In this document: piece by piece, positions 19,303-29,717 of the stretch
Layout: each line of letters opens with the position of its first letter
Position numbering within the stretch: the first letter of the stretch is position 1
Source: Sphingomonas sp. 8AM
GTDB taxonomy: Bacteria > Pseudomonadota > Alphaproteobacteria > Sphingomonadales > Sphingomonadaceae
Length of the DNA stretch: 64,000 nt
Assembly: GCF_902506455.1 (NCBI RefSeq)
Contig: NZ_LR733844.1
Location: 2,303,866-2,367,865 of the forward strand
Direction of reading: 5' to 3'
The notes under the pieces: model-generated
The model's database searches: none
Told to the model about the DNA's origin: nothing
The model's input: only the letters and a program-made list of their open reading frames with translations
Made by a program: the position numbers and the translations under genes

Positions 19303-20562
19303 TCAATAATTCGCCTTTGCGGCCTGAACGAGCTTCCAGAAGCCCCGCAGACCGCGCTGGCGGTGGACCATCTGCTGCGTCGGCGCGAGGCCGCGCAGGT
19401 CGATGGGATCGCTCGCGGCGAAGAACGCCAGACCGGCCAGCGTCGCAAAGCCGGGACCGGAATGCGCCTCCGGCAGGCCGGTCAGCCCGCGCGGGCGTCC
19501 GATCCGCACCGAGCGGCCCAGCGCCTGCTGCGCATAGTCCGCAATGCCCTTCAGTTCCGCGCCGCCACCGGTCAGCACCACCTGCCGACCAACCGGCCCC
19601 TCGAACTTCAGTTCCTTCAGCGCGCTCTGGATCTCGCCGACCAGATGCTCCAGCCGCTGGCGGATCACCGCAATCAGCGCCGCCTTGGTGATCTGGAGCG
19701 CCTCCGAATCCTCCTCCTGCGTCCGCTCCCGAATCGTGACCATCTCGTGATTGTCACGCGGGGACGCATTGGCCGAGCCGTGGAAGCATTTGATCCGCTC
19801 GGCCTGCAACCGCGTCGTCCCGAACGCGGAGGCGATGTCGTCGGTGATATCGGCGGCGCCGAACGGGATCGACTTCAGCCCGACCAGCATCGAGCCCGCG
19901 AACAGCGAGACGTTGGTGATCCCCGCGCCGATCTCGACCAGCGCGACGCCCAGATCGCGTTCCTCATAGGTGAGACAGGCCAGCCCGGTCGCGACCGGCG
20001 AGGCGATGATCGACTTCACCTCCAGATGCGCCGAGCGGACGCACAGGTCGAGGTTGCGCACCGGCGACCCATCGGCGGCGATGACATGGATATGGACGCC
20101 GAGCCGGTCGGCATGGAGCCCGAGCGGCTTCTTGACCCCGGTCAGCCCGTCGAGCGTGTAGAGCGCGGGCTGCGCATGGAGCACCATCCGCCCCTGCGGG
20201 TCGATCGACTGCCGCCCTTCGTGGAGCAAGGCGTCGATATCGGCCTGTTCGATGCGCATCCCGCCCAGCTCGGCCTCGATGAACGCCTCGTCGCTGACCA
20301 GCCCGCCCGCAGAGAAGCCCGCCCAGACGTTCTCGATATTGAAGCCGGCGATCCGCTCCGCCTGTTCGACCGCCTCGCGCACCGCCACCTCGGTCGCGCC
20401 CATGTCGGCGATATAGCCGCGCTTGACGCCGCGGCTCTCGCGCTGGCCGGTGCCGAGCACGTTGAGTTCGCCGCCGTCGCCTTTCTGCGCGATCATCGCC
20501 GATACCTTGGACGATCCGATGTCCAGCGCAGTAATCAGGCCGTCGGGTGCCACCTTCGCCAT
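19303..20562 (-). CDS. ftsA: Cell division actin-like protein FtsA
   Basis: 419-residue actin-family ATPase that tethers FtsZ to the membrane. Visible: the phosphate-1 loop ALDIGSSKVSAMI, phosphate-2 region VEIGAGITNVSLF, the adenosine motif VVLTGGGAELKGI, and a C-terminal amphipathic helix (GFWKLVQAAKANY) that inserts in the membrane. The start MAKVAPDGLI is 12 bases after the ftsQ stop. Confidence 0.97.
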   Translation of the reverse strand: MAKVAPDGLITALDIGSSKVSAMIAQKGDGGELNVLGTGQRESRGVKRGYIADMGATEVAVREAVEQAERIAGFNIENVWAGFSAGGLVSDEAFIEAELGGMRIEQADIDALLHEGRQSIDPQGRMVLHAQPALYTLDGLTGVKKPLGLHADRLGVHIHVIAADGSPVRNLDLCVRSAHLEVKSIIASPVATGLACLTYEERDLGVALVEIGAGITNVSLFAGSMLVGLKSIPFGAADITDDIASAFGTTRLQAERIKCFHGSANASPRDNHEMVTIRERTQEEDSEALQITKAALIAVIRQRLEHLVGEIQSALKELKFEGPVGRQVVLTGGGAELKGIADYAQQALGRSVRIGRPRGLTGLPEAHSGPGFATLAGLAFFAASDPIDLRGLAPTQQMVHRQRGLRGFWKLVQAAKANY

Positions 20563-20574
20563 CGCTCTACCCCC

Positions 20575-21564
20575 TCATGCTTCGCCGGAGCGCAACGCTT
20601 CCCCGGCGCGCGCCTCGATCGTTCGGTCGTTGTCGCCGATCACGTTGTTGCCCGTCGCCGCCGCGGCATCGGCGGGCGGATCGTTGCGGCCGTCATCCGC
20701 GACCTGTTGCTTGTCCTGCCCGGCGCGGCGCGCATACATCTTGGCGGGATCGCGCAAGTCGAACCGCAGCCAGCCCTTGCCGAGCAGCGTGTCCGCGCCA
20801 TCCATCTGCGCGAACTTGATGAGCGCCTGCGGCGCGCCGTCCTGCGGCAGCGCCAGCGTCTCGCCGGTTGTGAAGGTCAGGTCCCAGCGGCGGTTGCCGA
20901 CCCAGGTCGCAGCGCGAATGCGCGGGCGCAACGCGGGTGCGGCGGCGAGCAGCGCCTGATATCCCGGCTCCTGCTGGTTCGCGCCGGGGCCGATCACCAG
21001 CGGCAGATCGGGCATGTGCGACGGCGCGACGGGCGCGAGCAGCCGCCCGGTCGCGTCGATCAGCGTCAATTGCCCCTTGTCCTGCCAGATCGCCGCCGGC
21101 TCGCGCTCGGTGATGTGGATCACCAGCCGGTCGGGGAGCCGCCGCGCGACATAGGCATCGGATATCCAGCCATAGGCGAGCAACCGGTCGCGGACACGCT
21201 CCAGATCGACCCGCAGCATCGCGCGCGACGACTGATCCTCCAGCGCGACCGCATAGACCGTCTCGCGGTCCATGCGCTTGAGCCCGGTGATGTCGACCTG
21301 TTCGACGCGCAGACCGGCACGTCCCGCCGCCTCGGCGACGCCCGCGCCGATCGCCTGCGGCACGCCGAGCAGATTGGCGACGAACAGCGTCGCGATGCCG
21401 ACGCCGCCCAGCACCGTCCACGTCACCGCCCTGCGCAGCGTATCCTCGCTGATCGGCATCCTGGCGAGCAGCCGGTCGCCGAGCGACGCCTTCGGCACGC
21501 GGCGGCGGTTCGGCGTCGGGCGGCGGCCCGGCGGCGCAGCGCCGCGCTTGATCGTGCGGCTCAT
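20575..21564 (-). CDS. ftsQ: Cell division protein FtsQ
   Basis: 329-residue bitopic division protein, link between early and late divisome. A basic cytoplasmic N-terminus (MSRTIKRGAAPPGRRP) precedes one membrane helix near residues 48-68 (TVLGGVGIATLFVANLLG), then the POTRA domain (AGLRVEQVDITGLKRMDRET) and the FtsQ beta domain. The C-terminal 60 residues are Asp/Asn/Ala-rich. Its ATG overlaps the ddl stop by four bases. Confidence 0.95.
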   Translation of the reverse strand: MSRTIKRGAAPPGRRPTPNRRRVPKASLGDRLLARMPISEDTLRRAVTWTVLGGVGIATLFVANLLGVPQAIGAGVAEAAGRAGLRVEQVDITGLKRMDRETVYAVALEDQSSRAMLRVDLERVRDRLLAYGWISDAYVARRLPDRLVIHITEREPAAIWQDKGQLTLIDATGRLLAPVAPSHMPDLPLVIGPGANQQEPGYQALLAAAPALRPRIRAATWVGNRRWDLTFTTGETLALPQDGAPQALIKFAQMDGADTLLGKGWLRFDLRDPAKMYARRAGQDKQQVADDGRNDPPADAAAATGNNVIGDNDRTIEARAGEALRSGEA

Positions 21565-22484
21565 GAGCGTAGCGCCTCATCGACGATCGCCTGCACCAGC
21601 TCGGGGTAGCTCAGGCCGATATGCCGCGCCTGTTCGGGGACGAGGCTCAGCGGGGTCATGCCCGGCTGGGTATTCACTTCGAGCAGGAACAGTCCGTCGA
21701 CGCCGCGCTCGTCATCCCAGCGGAAGTCGGATCGGCTGGTGCCGCGGCAGCCGAGCACGCGATGCGCCTGCAACGCCAGCGCCATGCACGCCTGCGTGAT
21801 TTCGTCGGGGACCTCGGCCGGGAAGATATGCTCGGTCATCCCGTCGGTATATTTGGCGTCGTAATCGTACCAGCCCGACTTCGGGCGCAGTTCGGTGACG
21901 CCGAGCGCACGGTCACCCAGCACAGCGGTGGTCAGCTCGCGCCCGCGAACATAGGGCTCGGCGAGCAGCTCGTCGAATTCCTGCCACGGCCCGGTCGCGT
22001 CACGCGCGATCGGGTTGCCGTAATTGCCTGCATCGGTGACGATCGCGACCCCGACCGACGAACCTTCGTTGACCGGCTTGAGCACATAGGGGCGCGGCAG
22101 CGGATCGGCGCCGTGGACGTCGGCGCTTTTGACGATCCGCCCGCCGGGCATCGGCACGCCAGCGGGGACGAGCACCTGCTTGGTCAGCACCTTGTCGATC
22201 GCGATCACCGAGGTGGCGAGCCCGGAATGGGTGTAGCGCAGCCCCATCAGGTCCATCAGCCCCTGCACGCTGCCGTCCTCGCCGGGCGTCCCGTGAAGGG
22301 CGTTGAAGACCAGATCGGGTGCGGCCGCCGCAAGCTTCGCGGCGACGTCCGGCCCCATGTCGATGCGGGTCACGCGGTGGCCAAGCGACTCGAGTGCGTC
22401 GGCGACGCCGTTGCCCGAGGAGAGCGACACTTCGCGCTCCGCCGACCAGCCACCCATGAGGACCGCGATGTGAAGCGCAGTCAT
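21561..22484 (-). CDS. ddl: D-alanine--D-alanine ligase
   Basis: 307-residue ATP-grasp ligase making D-Ala-D-Ala for the peptidoglycan precursor. Motifs: VLMGGWSAEREVSLSSG, FNALHGTPGEDGSVQG, KPVNEGSSVGV, and EVNTQPGMTPLSLVP. The conserved Tyr/Ser of the D-Ala rather than D-lactate type is not obviously altered. ATG 22484 is chosen since the fold begins there and it overlaps the murB stop by four bases. Confidence 0.97.
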   Translation of the reverse strand: MTALHIAVLMGGWSAEREVSLSSGNGVADALESLGHRVTRIDMGPDVAAKLAAAAPDLVFNALHGTPGEDGSVQGLMDLMGLRYTHSGLATSVIAIDKVLTKQVLVPAGVPMPGGRIVKSADVHGADPLPRPYVLKPVNEGSSVGVAIVTDAGNYGNPIARDATGPWQEFDELLAEPYVRGRELTTAVLGDRALGVTELRPKSGWYDYDAKYTDGMTEHIFPAEVPDEITQACMALALQAHRVLGCRGTSRSDFRWDDERGVDGLFLLEVNTQPGMTPLSLVPEQARHIGLSYPELVQAIVDEALRS

Positions 22485-23389
22485 GCTGCCCCTCCGTGAT
22501 CGGACGCCACGCCCACGCGCTGGATCTCCCATTCCAGTTCCACCCCGCTCGCCGCCTTCACGCGCGCGCGGACATCCTCACCCAGCGCCTCGATATCGGC
22601 GCTGGTCGCGCTACCGAGGTTGAGCAGGAAATTGGTGTGCTTCTCGCTGACCTGCGCGTCACCGCGCCGCAAGCCGCGACAGCCGGCTTCATCGACCAGC
22701 GCCCACGCCTTGTGCCCGTCGGGGTTCTTGAAGGTCGACCCGCCGGTCTTCGAGCGCAGCGGCTGCGACGCCTCGCGCGCGGCGGCGATCCGGTCCATCT
22801 CCGCCTGGATCGCTGCGGATTCGCCGGGTTGTCCGCGGAAGGTGGCGGCGATCACCACCGCGCCCTCCGGCAGGTTGGAGTGACGATAGGTGTAACCGAG
22901 GTCGGTCGCTGCCAGCGTCCGCCGCTCGCCCGAGCGCAGCGCCACCTCGGCCTCGACCAGCACATCGGCGGTCTCGCGCCCGTACGCGCCACCGTTCATC
23001 CGCACGAACCCGCCGACCGTGCCGGGGATCGAGCGCAGGAACTCCAGCCCGGCTACGCCGGCATCGCGCGCGGTCGAGGACACCAGAATGCCGCTCGCTC
23101 CGCCCCCGCAGCGCAGCGTCACCTCGTCGAGCGCGGTCGCGGTGGCGAACGGCTTGCCGAGCCGGATCACCACGCCCGGCACGCCGCCGTCGCGGACGAT
23201 CAGGTTCGAGCCGAGCCCGAGCGGCAGCACCGGCACCGCCGGATCGAGCGCGGCGAGAAACGCGCACAGATCGTCGGCATCGGCAGGCTCGAACAGCCAC
23301 TCCGCCGCGCCACCCGCCTTGAACCAGACGAGCGGTGCCAGCGGTGCGTGCGGCGTCAGCCGCCCGCGGACCTCGGGGAGCGCGCTCAC
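22481..23389 (-). CDS. murB: UDP-N-acetylenolpyruvoylglucosamine reductase
   Basis: 302-residue FAD enzyme that reduces the enolpyruvyl group to give UDP-MurNAc. FAD-binding segments PLGLGSNLIVRDGG and SIPGTVGGFVRMNGG, the catalytic serine in GGSTFKNPDGHKAW, and the C-terminal SEKHTNFLLN are present. The start is GTG 23389, which overlaps the TGA of the preceding 66-codon gene (GTGA); the frame stays open further upstream but that part lies inside the 66-codon gene and has no MurB similarity. Confidence 0.95.
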   Translation of the reverse strand: MSALPEVRGRLTPHAPLAPLVWFKAGGAAEWLFEPADADDLCAFLAALDPAVPVLPLGLGSNLIVRDGGVPGVVIRLGKPFATATALDEVTLRCGGGASGILVSSTARDAGVAGLEFLRSIPGTVGGFVRMNGGAYGRETADVLVEAEVALRSGERRTLAATDLGYTYRHSNLPEGAVVIAATFRGQPGESAAIQAEMDRIAAAREASQPLRSKTGGSTFKNPDGHKAWALVDEAGCRGLRRGDAQVSEKHTNFLLNLGSATSADIEALGEDVRARVKAASGVELEWEIQRVGVASDHGGAA

Positions 23390-23586
23390 CACGGCCCGGC
23401 CCGCCACAATTGCGCCCGTGCCTGCCACGCCGCCAAATTCGCCTCGCCCGCACGCCGCGTCGCCTCCTGCGCCGCGATCAGCGCCGCACCCGCGTCGGTG
23501 ACCTGCCGGCCGGCGTCCAGCGCGTTGCGCTGCGTGTCGAGCAGCTGCTTCTGCCAGCCGATCGCGGCGTCGAACCAGTTGGTCAT
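23386..23586 (-). CDS. 66-aa helical protein between murC and murB
   Basis: Encodes [20 protein letters not shown] followed by a continuous Ala/Gln/Arg-rich amphipathic stretch ending in WRAGPW; predicted to be one or two long helices, with no signal peptide or cysteine. Its ATG overlaps the murC stop (ATGA) and its TGA overlaps the murB GTG start, exactly as the proven genes of the cluster do, which is strong evidence that it is translated. The pattern W-F-x-A-I-x-W-Q-K-Q recalls phasin or hydrophobic-surface-binding helices but no family can be assigned. Confidence 0.75.
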   Translation of the reverse strand: MTNWFDAAIGWQKQLLDTQRNALDAGRQVTDAGAALIAAQEATRRAGEANLAAWQARAQLWRAGPW

Positions 23587-24986
23587 GCGCGGTCACCGAT
23601 AGCAGTGGCGAGCCCGGCCGCCCATTTGGTGATGTCGCCCGCGCCGAGGCAGATCACCTGATCGCCCGTGCGCAATTCGTCCGCCAGCACCGCGGCGAGC
23701 GCGGCGGCGTCCGCCACCACCGACGCCTGACGATGCCCGCGCTCCTGCAACCCCGCGACCAGCGCCTCGGCATCTACCCCGGGGACCGGTGCCTCGCCCG
23801 CGGCATAGACCGGGGTGACATACACCTGATCCGCGTCGTTGAACGCGCCGCGGAAGTCCTCCATCAAATTGCCGAGCCGCGAATAACGATGCGGCTGGAC
23901 GACCGCGATCACGCGCCCCTGCGCACTCTCGCGCGCGGCGGCGAGCACCGCGCGGATCTCGACCGGATGGTGGCCGTAATCGTCGATGATCGTCGCGCCA
24001 CTTACCTCACCGACCTTGGTGAAGCGGCGCTTGACGCCCGAGAAGCGCTCGAAGCCCTTCTGGATCGTCGCGTCGTCGATGCCCAGCTCCAGCGCGACGC
24101 CGATCGCGGCGAGCGCGTTCTGGACGTTGTGGCGGCCGGGCATCGGCAGGTCGATCCCCTCGATCGAGCGCACCGCACCGTCACGCGACCGGATCAGCGC
24201 CTCGAAGCGGTTGCCGCCCGGATAGGGCGTGACGTTGACCCCGCGCACATCCGCCGACGCCGCGAAGCCATAAGTGACGATCCGCCGGTCGCGGACGCGC
24301 GGGATCAGCGCCTGCACCTCGGGGTGGTCGAGGCACAGCAGCGCCGCGCCGTAGAAAGGCACGTTCTCGACGAACTCGACATAGGCGTCCTTGGCGCGGT
24401 CGAAGCTGCCGTAATGGTCGAGATGCTCGGGATCGATGTTGGTGACGACCGCGATCGTGCCGTCGAGCCGCAGGAAGCTGCCGTCGCTCTCGTCGGCCTC
24501 GACCACCATCCAGTCGCTCGCGCCGAGCCGCGCGTTCGAGCCATAGCTGTTGATGATCCCGCCGTTGATGACGGTCGGATCGACACCGCCGGCATCGAGC
24601 AGCGCGGCGACCATCGAGGTCGTGGTGGTCTTGCCGTGCGTCCCCGCGACCGCGACGGTCGACTTCAGCCGCATCAGCTCGGCGAGCATCTCGGCGCGGC
24701 GCACGACGGGGATGCGGTTGCGCAGCGCCGCCTCGACCTCGGGGTTGCCGCGCTTCACCGCCGTTGAGGTGACGACCACCGCGACGCCCTCGACGTTGGC
24801 GGCATCATGCCCGATCGTCACGGCGATGCCGCGTGCGCGCAGCCCCTCGATCACATAGCCCTCGGCGACGTCCGAACCCTGCACTTTATAGCCGAGATTG
24901 TGCATCACCTCGGCGATGCCCGACATGCCGATCCCGCCGATCCCGACGAAGTGGATCGTCCCGATGTCGGTGGCGACGCCTTTCAT
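23583..24986 (-). CDS. murC: UDP-N-acetylmuramate--L-alanine ligase
   Basis: 467-residue Mur ligase adding L-Ala to UDP-MurNAc. N-terminal UDP-binding motif [20 protein letters not shown]-binding P-loop [11 protein letters not shown] near residue 110, and [11 protein letters not shown], then HPVEI in the C-terminal domain. The start ATG 24986 ([10 protein letters not shown]) overlaps the murG stop by four bases. Confidence 0.98.
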   Translation of the reverse strand: MKGVATDIGTIHFVGIGGIGMSGIAEVMHNLGYKVQGSDVAEGYVIEGLRARGIAVTIGHDAANVEGVAVVVTSTAVKRGNPEVEAALRNRIPVVRRAEMLAELMRLKSTVAVAGTHGKTTTTSMVAALLDAGGVDPTVINGGIINSYGSNARLGASDWMVVEADESDGSFLRLDGTIAVVTNIDPEHLDHYGSFDRAKDAYVEFVENVPFYGAALLCLDHPEVQALIPRVRDRRIVTYGFAASADVRGVNVTPYPGGNRFEALIRSRDGAVRSIEGIDLPMPGRHNVQNALAAIGVALELGIDDATIQKGFERFSGVKRRFTKVGEVSGATIIDDYGHHPVEIRAVLAAARESAQGRVIAVVQPHRYSRLGNLMEDFRGAFNDADQVYVTPVYAAGEAPVPGVDAEALVAGLQERGHRQASVVADAAALAAVLADELRTGDQVICLGAGDITKWAAGLATAIGDRA

Positions 24987-26143
24987 GCGAACGCCTTCCG
25001 CGTCTGTGCCTTGCCGACCATCACCCGCGCACGAGGCGCGTCGAGGCTCTCGACAAGATCGGCGAGGTCGGTGACGGCATTGGGCGCGCCGCACGAACGC
25101 GCGCGCGTGGCGGCGTTGCCGAGCGCTTCGGGATCGAGTCCGAGTTTCTGCATCTGCTTGGCGAGTTCCGTCGGCGTGAAGGCGGTTTGTTGAATCGTGC
25201 GCGCGCCGCCCGCGGCGGTGATCTCGCGCGCATTGGCGGTCTGGTGATCGTCGGTCGCGGACGGGAGCGGCACGAGAATCGCAGGGCGACCGGCGGCGGT
25301 CAGCTCGGCGATCGTCGACGCGCCAGCGCGCGCGATGACGAGGTGCGACCAGCCGAGTTGCTCCGGCAGGTCGGGAAGATAGGTGGCGAGATCGGCGGCG
25401 ATGTCGAGGCTCGCATATCGCTCGCGCACCGCGTCGATGTCCTCGATCCGCGCCTGATGCGTCACCTGCAGGCGGCGGCGGAACGCGACCGGGAGCAGCG
25501 CGAGCCCGTCGGGCACCACCTGGCTCAGCACCGACGCACCCTGGCTGCCGCCGGTTACCAGCACGCGGAAGATCCCGTCCTCGTCGGGGACCGGATAAGG
25601 CTTCGCGCGCAACGCCAGCACGCTTTCGCGCACCGGATTGCCGATCAGATGCGCCTTGGCGCGGTGGCGCGGGGTGAGCCGTTCGGTCTCGGCATAGCTG
25701 GTCGCGATCGCATCGACGCGCCCCGCCACCAGCCGGTTGACGCGCCCCAGCACGGCATTCTGCTCGTGGATCGCGGTCGGGATCTTCTCGGCGAACGCCG
25801 CCGACAGCGCCGGGAAGGCGGGATAGCCGCCGAACCCGATCACCGCCGCGGGCTTGAAGGTGCGGTACAATTCACGCGCCAGCGCCCGCCCCTGCACCAT
25901 CAGCCGTGCCGCCTTCGCCCAGCCGAGCGGCCCGCCCGCGAACCGCCCGGCGGGGATGATGTGCGTCTGCACGCCCTCGAACAATCCGGGGAAGCGTACC
26001 CCCCGTGCGTCGCTGACCAGCGCGACGCGGTGGCCGCGCTTCATCAGCTCGGCGGCGAGCGCGGCGGCGGGCACCATATGCCCGCCGGTGCCGCCGGCGG
26101 CGAGCACGTAATGGCGGGGGCGGAAGTCGCGGACCTGCGTCAT
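24983..26143 (-). CDS. murG: Lipid II synthase (GlcNAc transferase) MurG
   Basis: 386-residue GT28 glycosyltransferase on the inner face of the cytoplasmic membrane, converting lipid I to lipid II. N-terminal loop [16 protein letters not shown], second nucleotide-sugar loop [12 protein letters not shown], and the conserved [13 protein letters not shown] and [10 protein letters not shown] motifs. ATG 26143 overlaps the ftsW stop by four bases; the open frame upstream is antisense noise within ftsW. Confidence 0.97.
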   Translation of the reverse strand: MTQVRDFRPRHYVLAAGGTGGHMVPAAALAAELMKRGHRVALVSDARGVRFPGLFEGVQTHIIPAGRFAGGPLGWAKAARLMVQGRALARELYRTFKPAAVIGFGGYPAFPALSAAFAEKIPTAIHEQNAVLGRVNRLVAGRVDAIATSYAETERLTPRHRAKAHLIGNPVRESVLALRAKPYPVPDEDGIFRVLVTGGSQGASVLSQVVPDGLALLPVAFRRRLQVTHQARIEDIDAVRERYASLDIAADLATYLPDLPEQLGWSHLVIARAGASTIAELTAAGRPAILVPLPSATDDHQTANAREITAAGGARTIQQTAFTPTELAKQMQKLGLDPEALGNAATRARSCGAPNAVTDLADLVESLDAPRARVMVGKAQTRKAFA

Positions 26144-27369
26144 TCGGCGCTCCAGCGTTGCTGCGCGATATACGGGCTGCGCAGCAGGAACGGGTTGCGG
26201 CGTGTGAACGCGAGCAACAGCCCCATCCCCATCGACAGCGCGACCATCGACGATCCGCCGTAGCTGATGAACGGCAACGTCATGCCCTTCGACGGCGCCA
26301 GCCCGGTGTTGACCGCCATCGAGATCAAAGCCTGCGCGCCGAACTGCACCGCCAGCCCCGAGGCGGCGAGCAGGCGGAACGGGTCCTGCTCGTCGAGCAG
26401 CTTGACGAATACGCGCACCACGATCGCGAGGAACGCCAGCCCGACGATCATGCACGCCAACAGCCCGAATTCCTCACCGATTACCGAGAAGATGTAATCG
26501 GTATGCGCCTCCGGCAGCCCGTATTTGACCGTCCCCGCGCCCGGCCCGGTGCCGAACCAGCCGCCCGAGGTCAACGTGTTGTGCGCGGCATTGGTCTGGA
26601 AGTGATCGGCGGCGCCCTCGCCCTCGACGCCGGGGAACAGGAAGGCGTCGATCCGCTTCCGCGCGGTGCTGTAGAACAGATAGGCGGCGATCAGCGCGAT
26701 CGGCACCATCGACAGGAAGCCGACAATGACGCGCGTCGGCGTCCCGGCGATCGTCACCAGCGCCAGCCAGATGACGCAGAACATCACGGTCTGTCCGAAA
26801 TCGGGCTGCAACATCAGCAGCATCGCGATCAATCCGGTCAACGCCGCGGTGATCGCCGTCACCGGCAACTCGGCATCGCGCGACTTGAACGACAGCAGCC
26901 ACGCGACCGTCACGACGAAGAACGGCTTGAGGAATTCGGACGGCTGGAATTGCGCGAAGCCGAACCCGACCCAGCGCCGCGCGCCGTTGACGCTGACGCC
27001 GACGAACGGCACCAGCACCATCAACGCGACGCACACCGCCGCACCGATCAGCGACATGCGCCGTGCCATCGTCAGCGGCAGCATCGACACGCCGAACAGC
27101 ACCGGCAGCGACACCGCCACCCACATCACCTGCCGCCAGAAATAATGCAGCGGCGCGAAATGGAGATGCTCGCCCGAATAGCGCGTCGCGCTGACCGGCG
27201 AGCCGGCGGCGACCGCGATCAGCCCGATCGCGATCAGGAAAAGCGCGAGCAGCAACAGCACGCGGTCGATGTCCCAGAACCATGTCCCCAGCGGCGACGG
27301 ATCGCCGCGCCCGCCGCGATTGCGCAGCGATACGCCGGGACGCGCCGGCTCGGTTCGGGTCGCGCTCAT
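26140..27369 (-). CDS. ftsW: SEDS septal glycosyltransferase FtsW
   Basis: 409-residue SEDS-family membrane protein with about ten helices, the septal peptidoglycan polymerase working with FtsI. Helix-rich throughout; the SEDS signature region FQPSEFLKP and the C-terminal GMTLPFISYGGSSMVAL with conserved residues are present, as is the extracellular loop HTDYIFSVIGEEFGL. ATG 27369 overlaps the murD stop by four bases. Confidence 0.97.
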   Translation of the reverse strand: MSATRTEPARPGVSLRNRGGRGDPSPLGTWFWDIDRVLLLLALFLIAIGLIAVAAGSPVSATRYSGEHLHFAPLHYFWRQVMWVAVSLPVLFGVSMLPLTMARRMSLIGAAVCVALMVLVPFVGVSVNGARRWVGFGFAQFQPSEFLKPFFVVTVAWLLSFKSRDAELPVTAITAALTGLIAMLLMLQPDFGQTVMFCVIWLALVTIAGTPTRVIVGFLSMVPIALIAAYLFYSTARKRIDAFLFPGVEGEGAADHFQTNAAHNTLTSGGWFGTGPGAGTVKYGLPEAHTDYIFSVIGEEFGLLACMIVGLAFLAIVVRVFVKLLDEQDPFRLLAASGLAVQFGAQALISMAVNTGLAPSKGMTLPFISYGGSSMVALSMGMGLLLAFTRRNPFLLRSPYIAQQRWSAE

Positions 27370-28649
27370 GCCAGCTCCTCCACCGCCGCGCGGAACGCGG
27401 CGCCACGCTGCTCGAAATCGCGGAACTGGTCGAACGAGGCGGCGGCGGGCGACAGCAGCACGACATCGCCGCGCTCCGCCTCCTGCGCCGCCAGCTTCAC
27501 CGCGCGCTCCAGCGTCTCGACCTCGGCGACCGGCACCTGTCCGCGCAGCACCGCCGCGAAGCGCGGGCCGCCCTCACCGATTGTATAGGCGCGCACGACG
27601 TTGCCGAGGTGCGGCACGCACGCGTCGAGATCGTCGCCCTTCACCTTGCCGCCGACGATCCAGTGGATGCGCGGGAAGGCGGCGAGCGCGGGGGCGGCGC
27701 TTTCGGGATTGGTCGCCTTGCTGTCGTTGATCCACGCCACGCCGTTCAGCGTCGCGATCCGCTCCATACGGTGCGGCAGGCCGGTGAACGTTTCCAGCGC
27801 GCGCTCGATCGTCTCCGCATCGACGCCCAGCGCCTCGGCGACCGCGACCGCGGCCCTGGCATTCTGTTCGTTGTGCGGGCCTTGCAGCGACGGCCAGCGC
27901 GCCTGCTCACCGGGCAGCGGCACGCCGTCGATGAAGCGGACGTTGAGCCCCGCGGGCGCGTCGGCGAGCACGTCATGCTCGGCCTCCGCCTCGTAATCGA
28001 CCACCGCGACATGCGCGGGCGACTGCATCGCGAACAGCCGCGCCTTGCTGGCGGCGTAGGCGTCGAAGCCGTCGTAGCGGTCGAGATGATCGGGGGTGAT
28101 GTTGAGCAGCACCGCGACATCGCAATCGAGCGTCTGCGTCAGGTCGATCTGGTAGCTCGACAGTTCAAGCACATAGACGCCGCCCTCCGGCAACGGCTCC
28201 TGCGCGAGGATCGGCAGCCCGATGTTGCCGCCCATCCGCGCGGGGATACCGGCGGTGTCGAGGATGTGGTGGATCAGCGCGGTGGTAGTCGACTTGCCGT
28301 TGGTGCCGGTGATCCCGACGACCTTGTGCGCGGGCAGGTCGGCGCTCGCCTGCGCGAACAGCTCGATGTCGCCGATGATCGGCACGCCCGCCGCGCGCGC
28401 CTTTGCGGCGAGCGGATGGGTGTTGAGCGGCACGCCCGGCGAAACGACGAGGGCGTCGACAGTGGCGAGGTCGAATGTGTCGAGATCGGCGAAGGTCGCG
28501 CCATCAAGATCGACCCGCTTCTCCGCATCGCTATCCCACGCCGTCACCCGCGCCCCGCCCGCGACGAGCGCACGAACGGTCGCGGCGCCCGAGCGTGCCA
28601 GCCCGAGCACCGCATGATGTTTCCCCGCCCAGGCGCGCGCGACGATCAT
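27366..28649 (-). CDS. murD: UDP-N-acetylmuramoyl-L-alanine--D-glutamate ligase
   Basis: 427-residue Mur ligase adding D-Glu. P-loop [15 protein letters not shown], carbamylated-lysine region and ELSSYQID, and [13 protein letters not shown] are clear. ATG 28649 ([12 protein letters not shown]) overlaps the mraY stop by four bases. Confidence 0.97.
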   Translation of the reverse strand: MIVARAWAGKHHAVLGLARSGAATVRALVAGGARVTAWDSDAEKRVDLDGATFADLDTFDLATVDALVVSPGVPLNTHPLAAKARAAGVPIIGDIELFAQASADLPAHKVVGITGTNGKSTTTALIHHILDTAGIPARMGGNIGLPILAQEPLPEGGVYVLELSSYQIDLTQTLDCDVAVLLNITPDHLDRYDGFDAYAASKARLFAMQSPAHVAVVDYEAEAEHDVLADAPAGLNVRFIDGVPLPGEQARWPSLQGPHNEQNARAAVAVAEALGVDAETIERALETFTGLPHRMERIATLNGVAWINDSKATNPESAAPALAAFPRIHWIVGGKVKGDDLDACVPHLGNVVRAYTIGEGGPRFAAVLRGQVPVAEVETLERAVKLAAQEAERGDVVLLSPAAASFDQFRDFEQRGAAFRAAVEELA

Positions 28650-29716
28650 CGCAGCTTCAACGTCGAGAGCCCGGCCAGCGCCAGCACCAGCGAGATGATC
28701 CAGAAGCGGATCACCACGGTCGGCTCGCTCCACCCCAGTTGCTCGAAATGATGGTGGATCGGCGCCATGCGGAAGATGCGCTTGCCGGTCCGCTTGTACC
28801 AGAACACCTGGATGATGACGCTCATCGCCTCGACCACGAACAGCCCGCCGATGATACCCAGCACGATCTCGTGGTGCGCGACCACCGCGATCGTGCCGAG
28901 TGCGCCGCCGAGTGCAAGGCTGCCGGTATCGCCCATGAACACCGCCGCGGGCGGCGCATTATACCACAGGAAGGCCAGCCCCCCGCCGATCACCGCCCCG
29001 CAGAAGATCGCCAGCTCGCCCGCGCGCGGCACGTGCGGGATGCCGAGATAGTCGGCGAACTTCACGTTGCCGGCCAGATAGACGATCAGCAGGAATGCGA
29101 CGCTGGCGATGATGACCGGCATCGTCGCGAGGCCGTCGAGCCCGTCGGTCAGGTTCACGGCATTGCCGAACGCAACGATCGTGAAGGCGGCGAAGATCGG
29201 GTAAAAATAGCCGAGGTCGATGAAATAGCGGCTGGTGAACGGGAAATAGAGGCCGGAGCCATTCTCCTGCATCACGATCCACGCCGCCACACCCGCGATG
29301 GCGAATTCCAGTAACAGCCTGACGCGCCCGGAGACGCCCGCAGTGCTGGCTTTACGCACCTTGTCGTAATCGTCGAGGAAGCCGATCGCGCCGAAACCGA
29401 GCGTGACGAACAGGCACGCCCAGACGAACGGATTGCGCAGGTCCATCCAGATCAGCACCGACAGCACGAGGCTGGTGAGGATCATCAGACCGCCCATCGT
29501 CGGGGTGCCGCGCTTGGCGAGGTGCGTCTGCGGGCCGTCGGCGCGGATCGGTTGCCCCTTGCCCTGCCGCACGCGCAGCCAGCCGATGAAGCGCGGGCCG
29601 ATGATCAGGCCGATCAGCAACGCGGTCGCGATCGCCGCACCGGCGCGAAACGTCTGATAGCGGATCAGGTTGAACCCGCCCGCGAAACCGAGTTGTTCGG
29701 CGATCCAGTACAGCAA
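28646..29716 (-). CDS. mraY: Phospho-N-acetylmuramoyl-pentapeptide transferase
   Basis: 356-residue polytopic enzyme that joins UDP-MurNAc-pentapeptide to undecaprenyl phosphate, giving lipid I. Ten or so hydrophobic helices; catalytic aspartates in [10 protein letters not shown] and [10 protein letters not shown], and the histidine motif MAPIHHHFE. The start codon is TTG at 29716: a stop lies three codons upstream in frame and no ATG or GTG lies between, so TTG giving [10 protein letters not shown] is the only choice that keeps the family N-terminus. It starts one base after the murF stop. Confidence 0.96.
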   Translation of the reverse strand: MLYWIAEQLGFAGGFNLIRYQTFRAGAAIATALLIGLIIGPRFIGWLRVRQGKGQPIRADGPQTHLAKRGTPTMGGLMILTSLVLSVLIWMDLRNPFVWACLFVTLGFGAIGFLDDYDKVRKASTAGVSGRVRLLLEFAIAGVAAWIVMQENGSGLYFPFTSRYFIDLGYFYPIFAAFTIVAFGNAVNLTDGLDGLATMPVIIASVAFLLIVYLAGNVKFADYLGIPHVPRAGELAIFCGAVIGGGLAFLWYNAPPAAVFMGDTGSLALGGALGTIAVVAHHEIVLGIIGGLFVVEAMSVIIQVFWYKRTGKRIFRMAPIHHHFEQLGWSEPTVVIRFWIISLVLALAGLSTLKLR

Positions 29717-29717
29717 C

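Noticed and set aside
19243..21609. A 788-codon plus-strand open frame
   Set aside because: Antisense to ftsA and ftsQ; composition dominated by R, D, H and A with no family signal.
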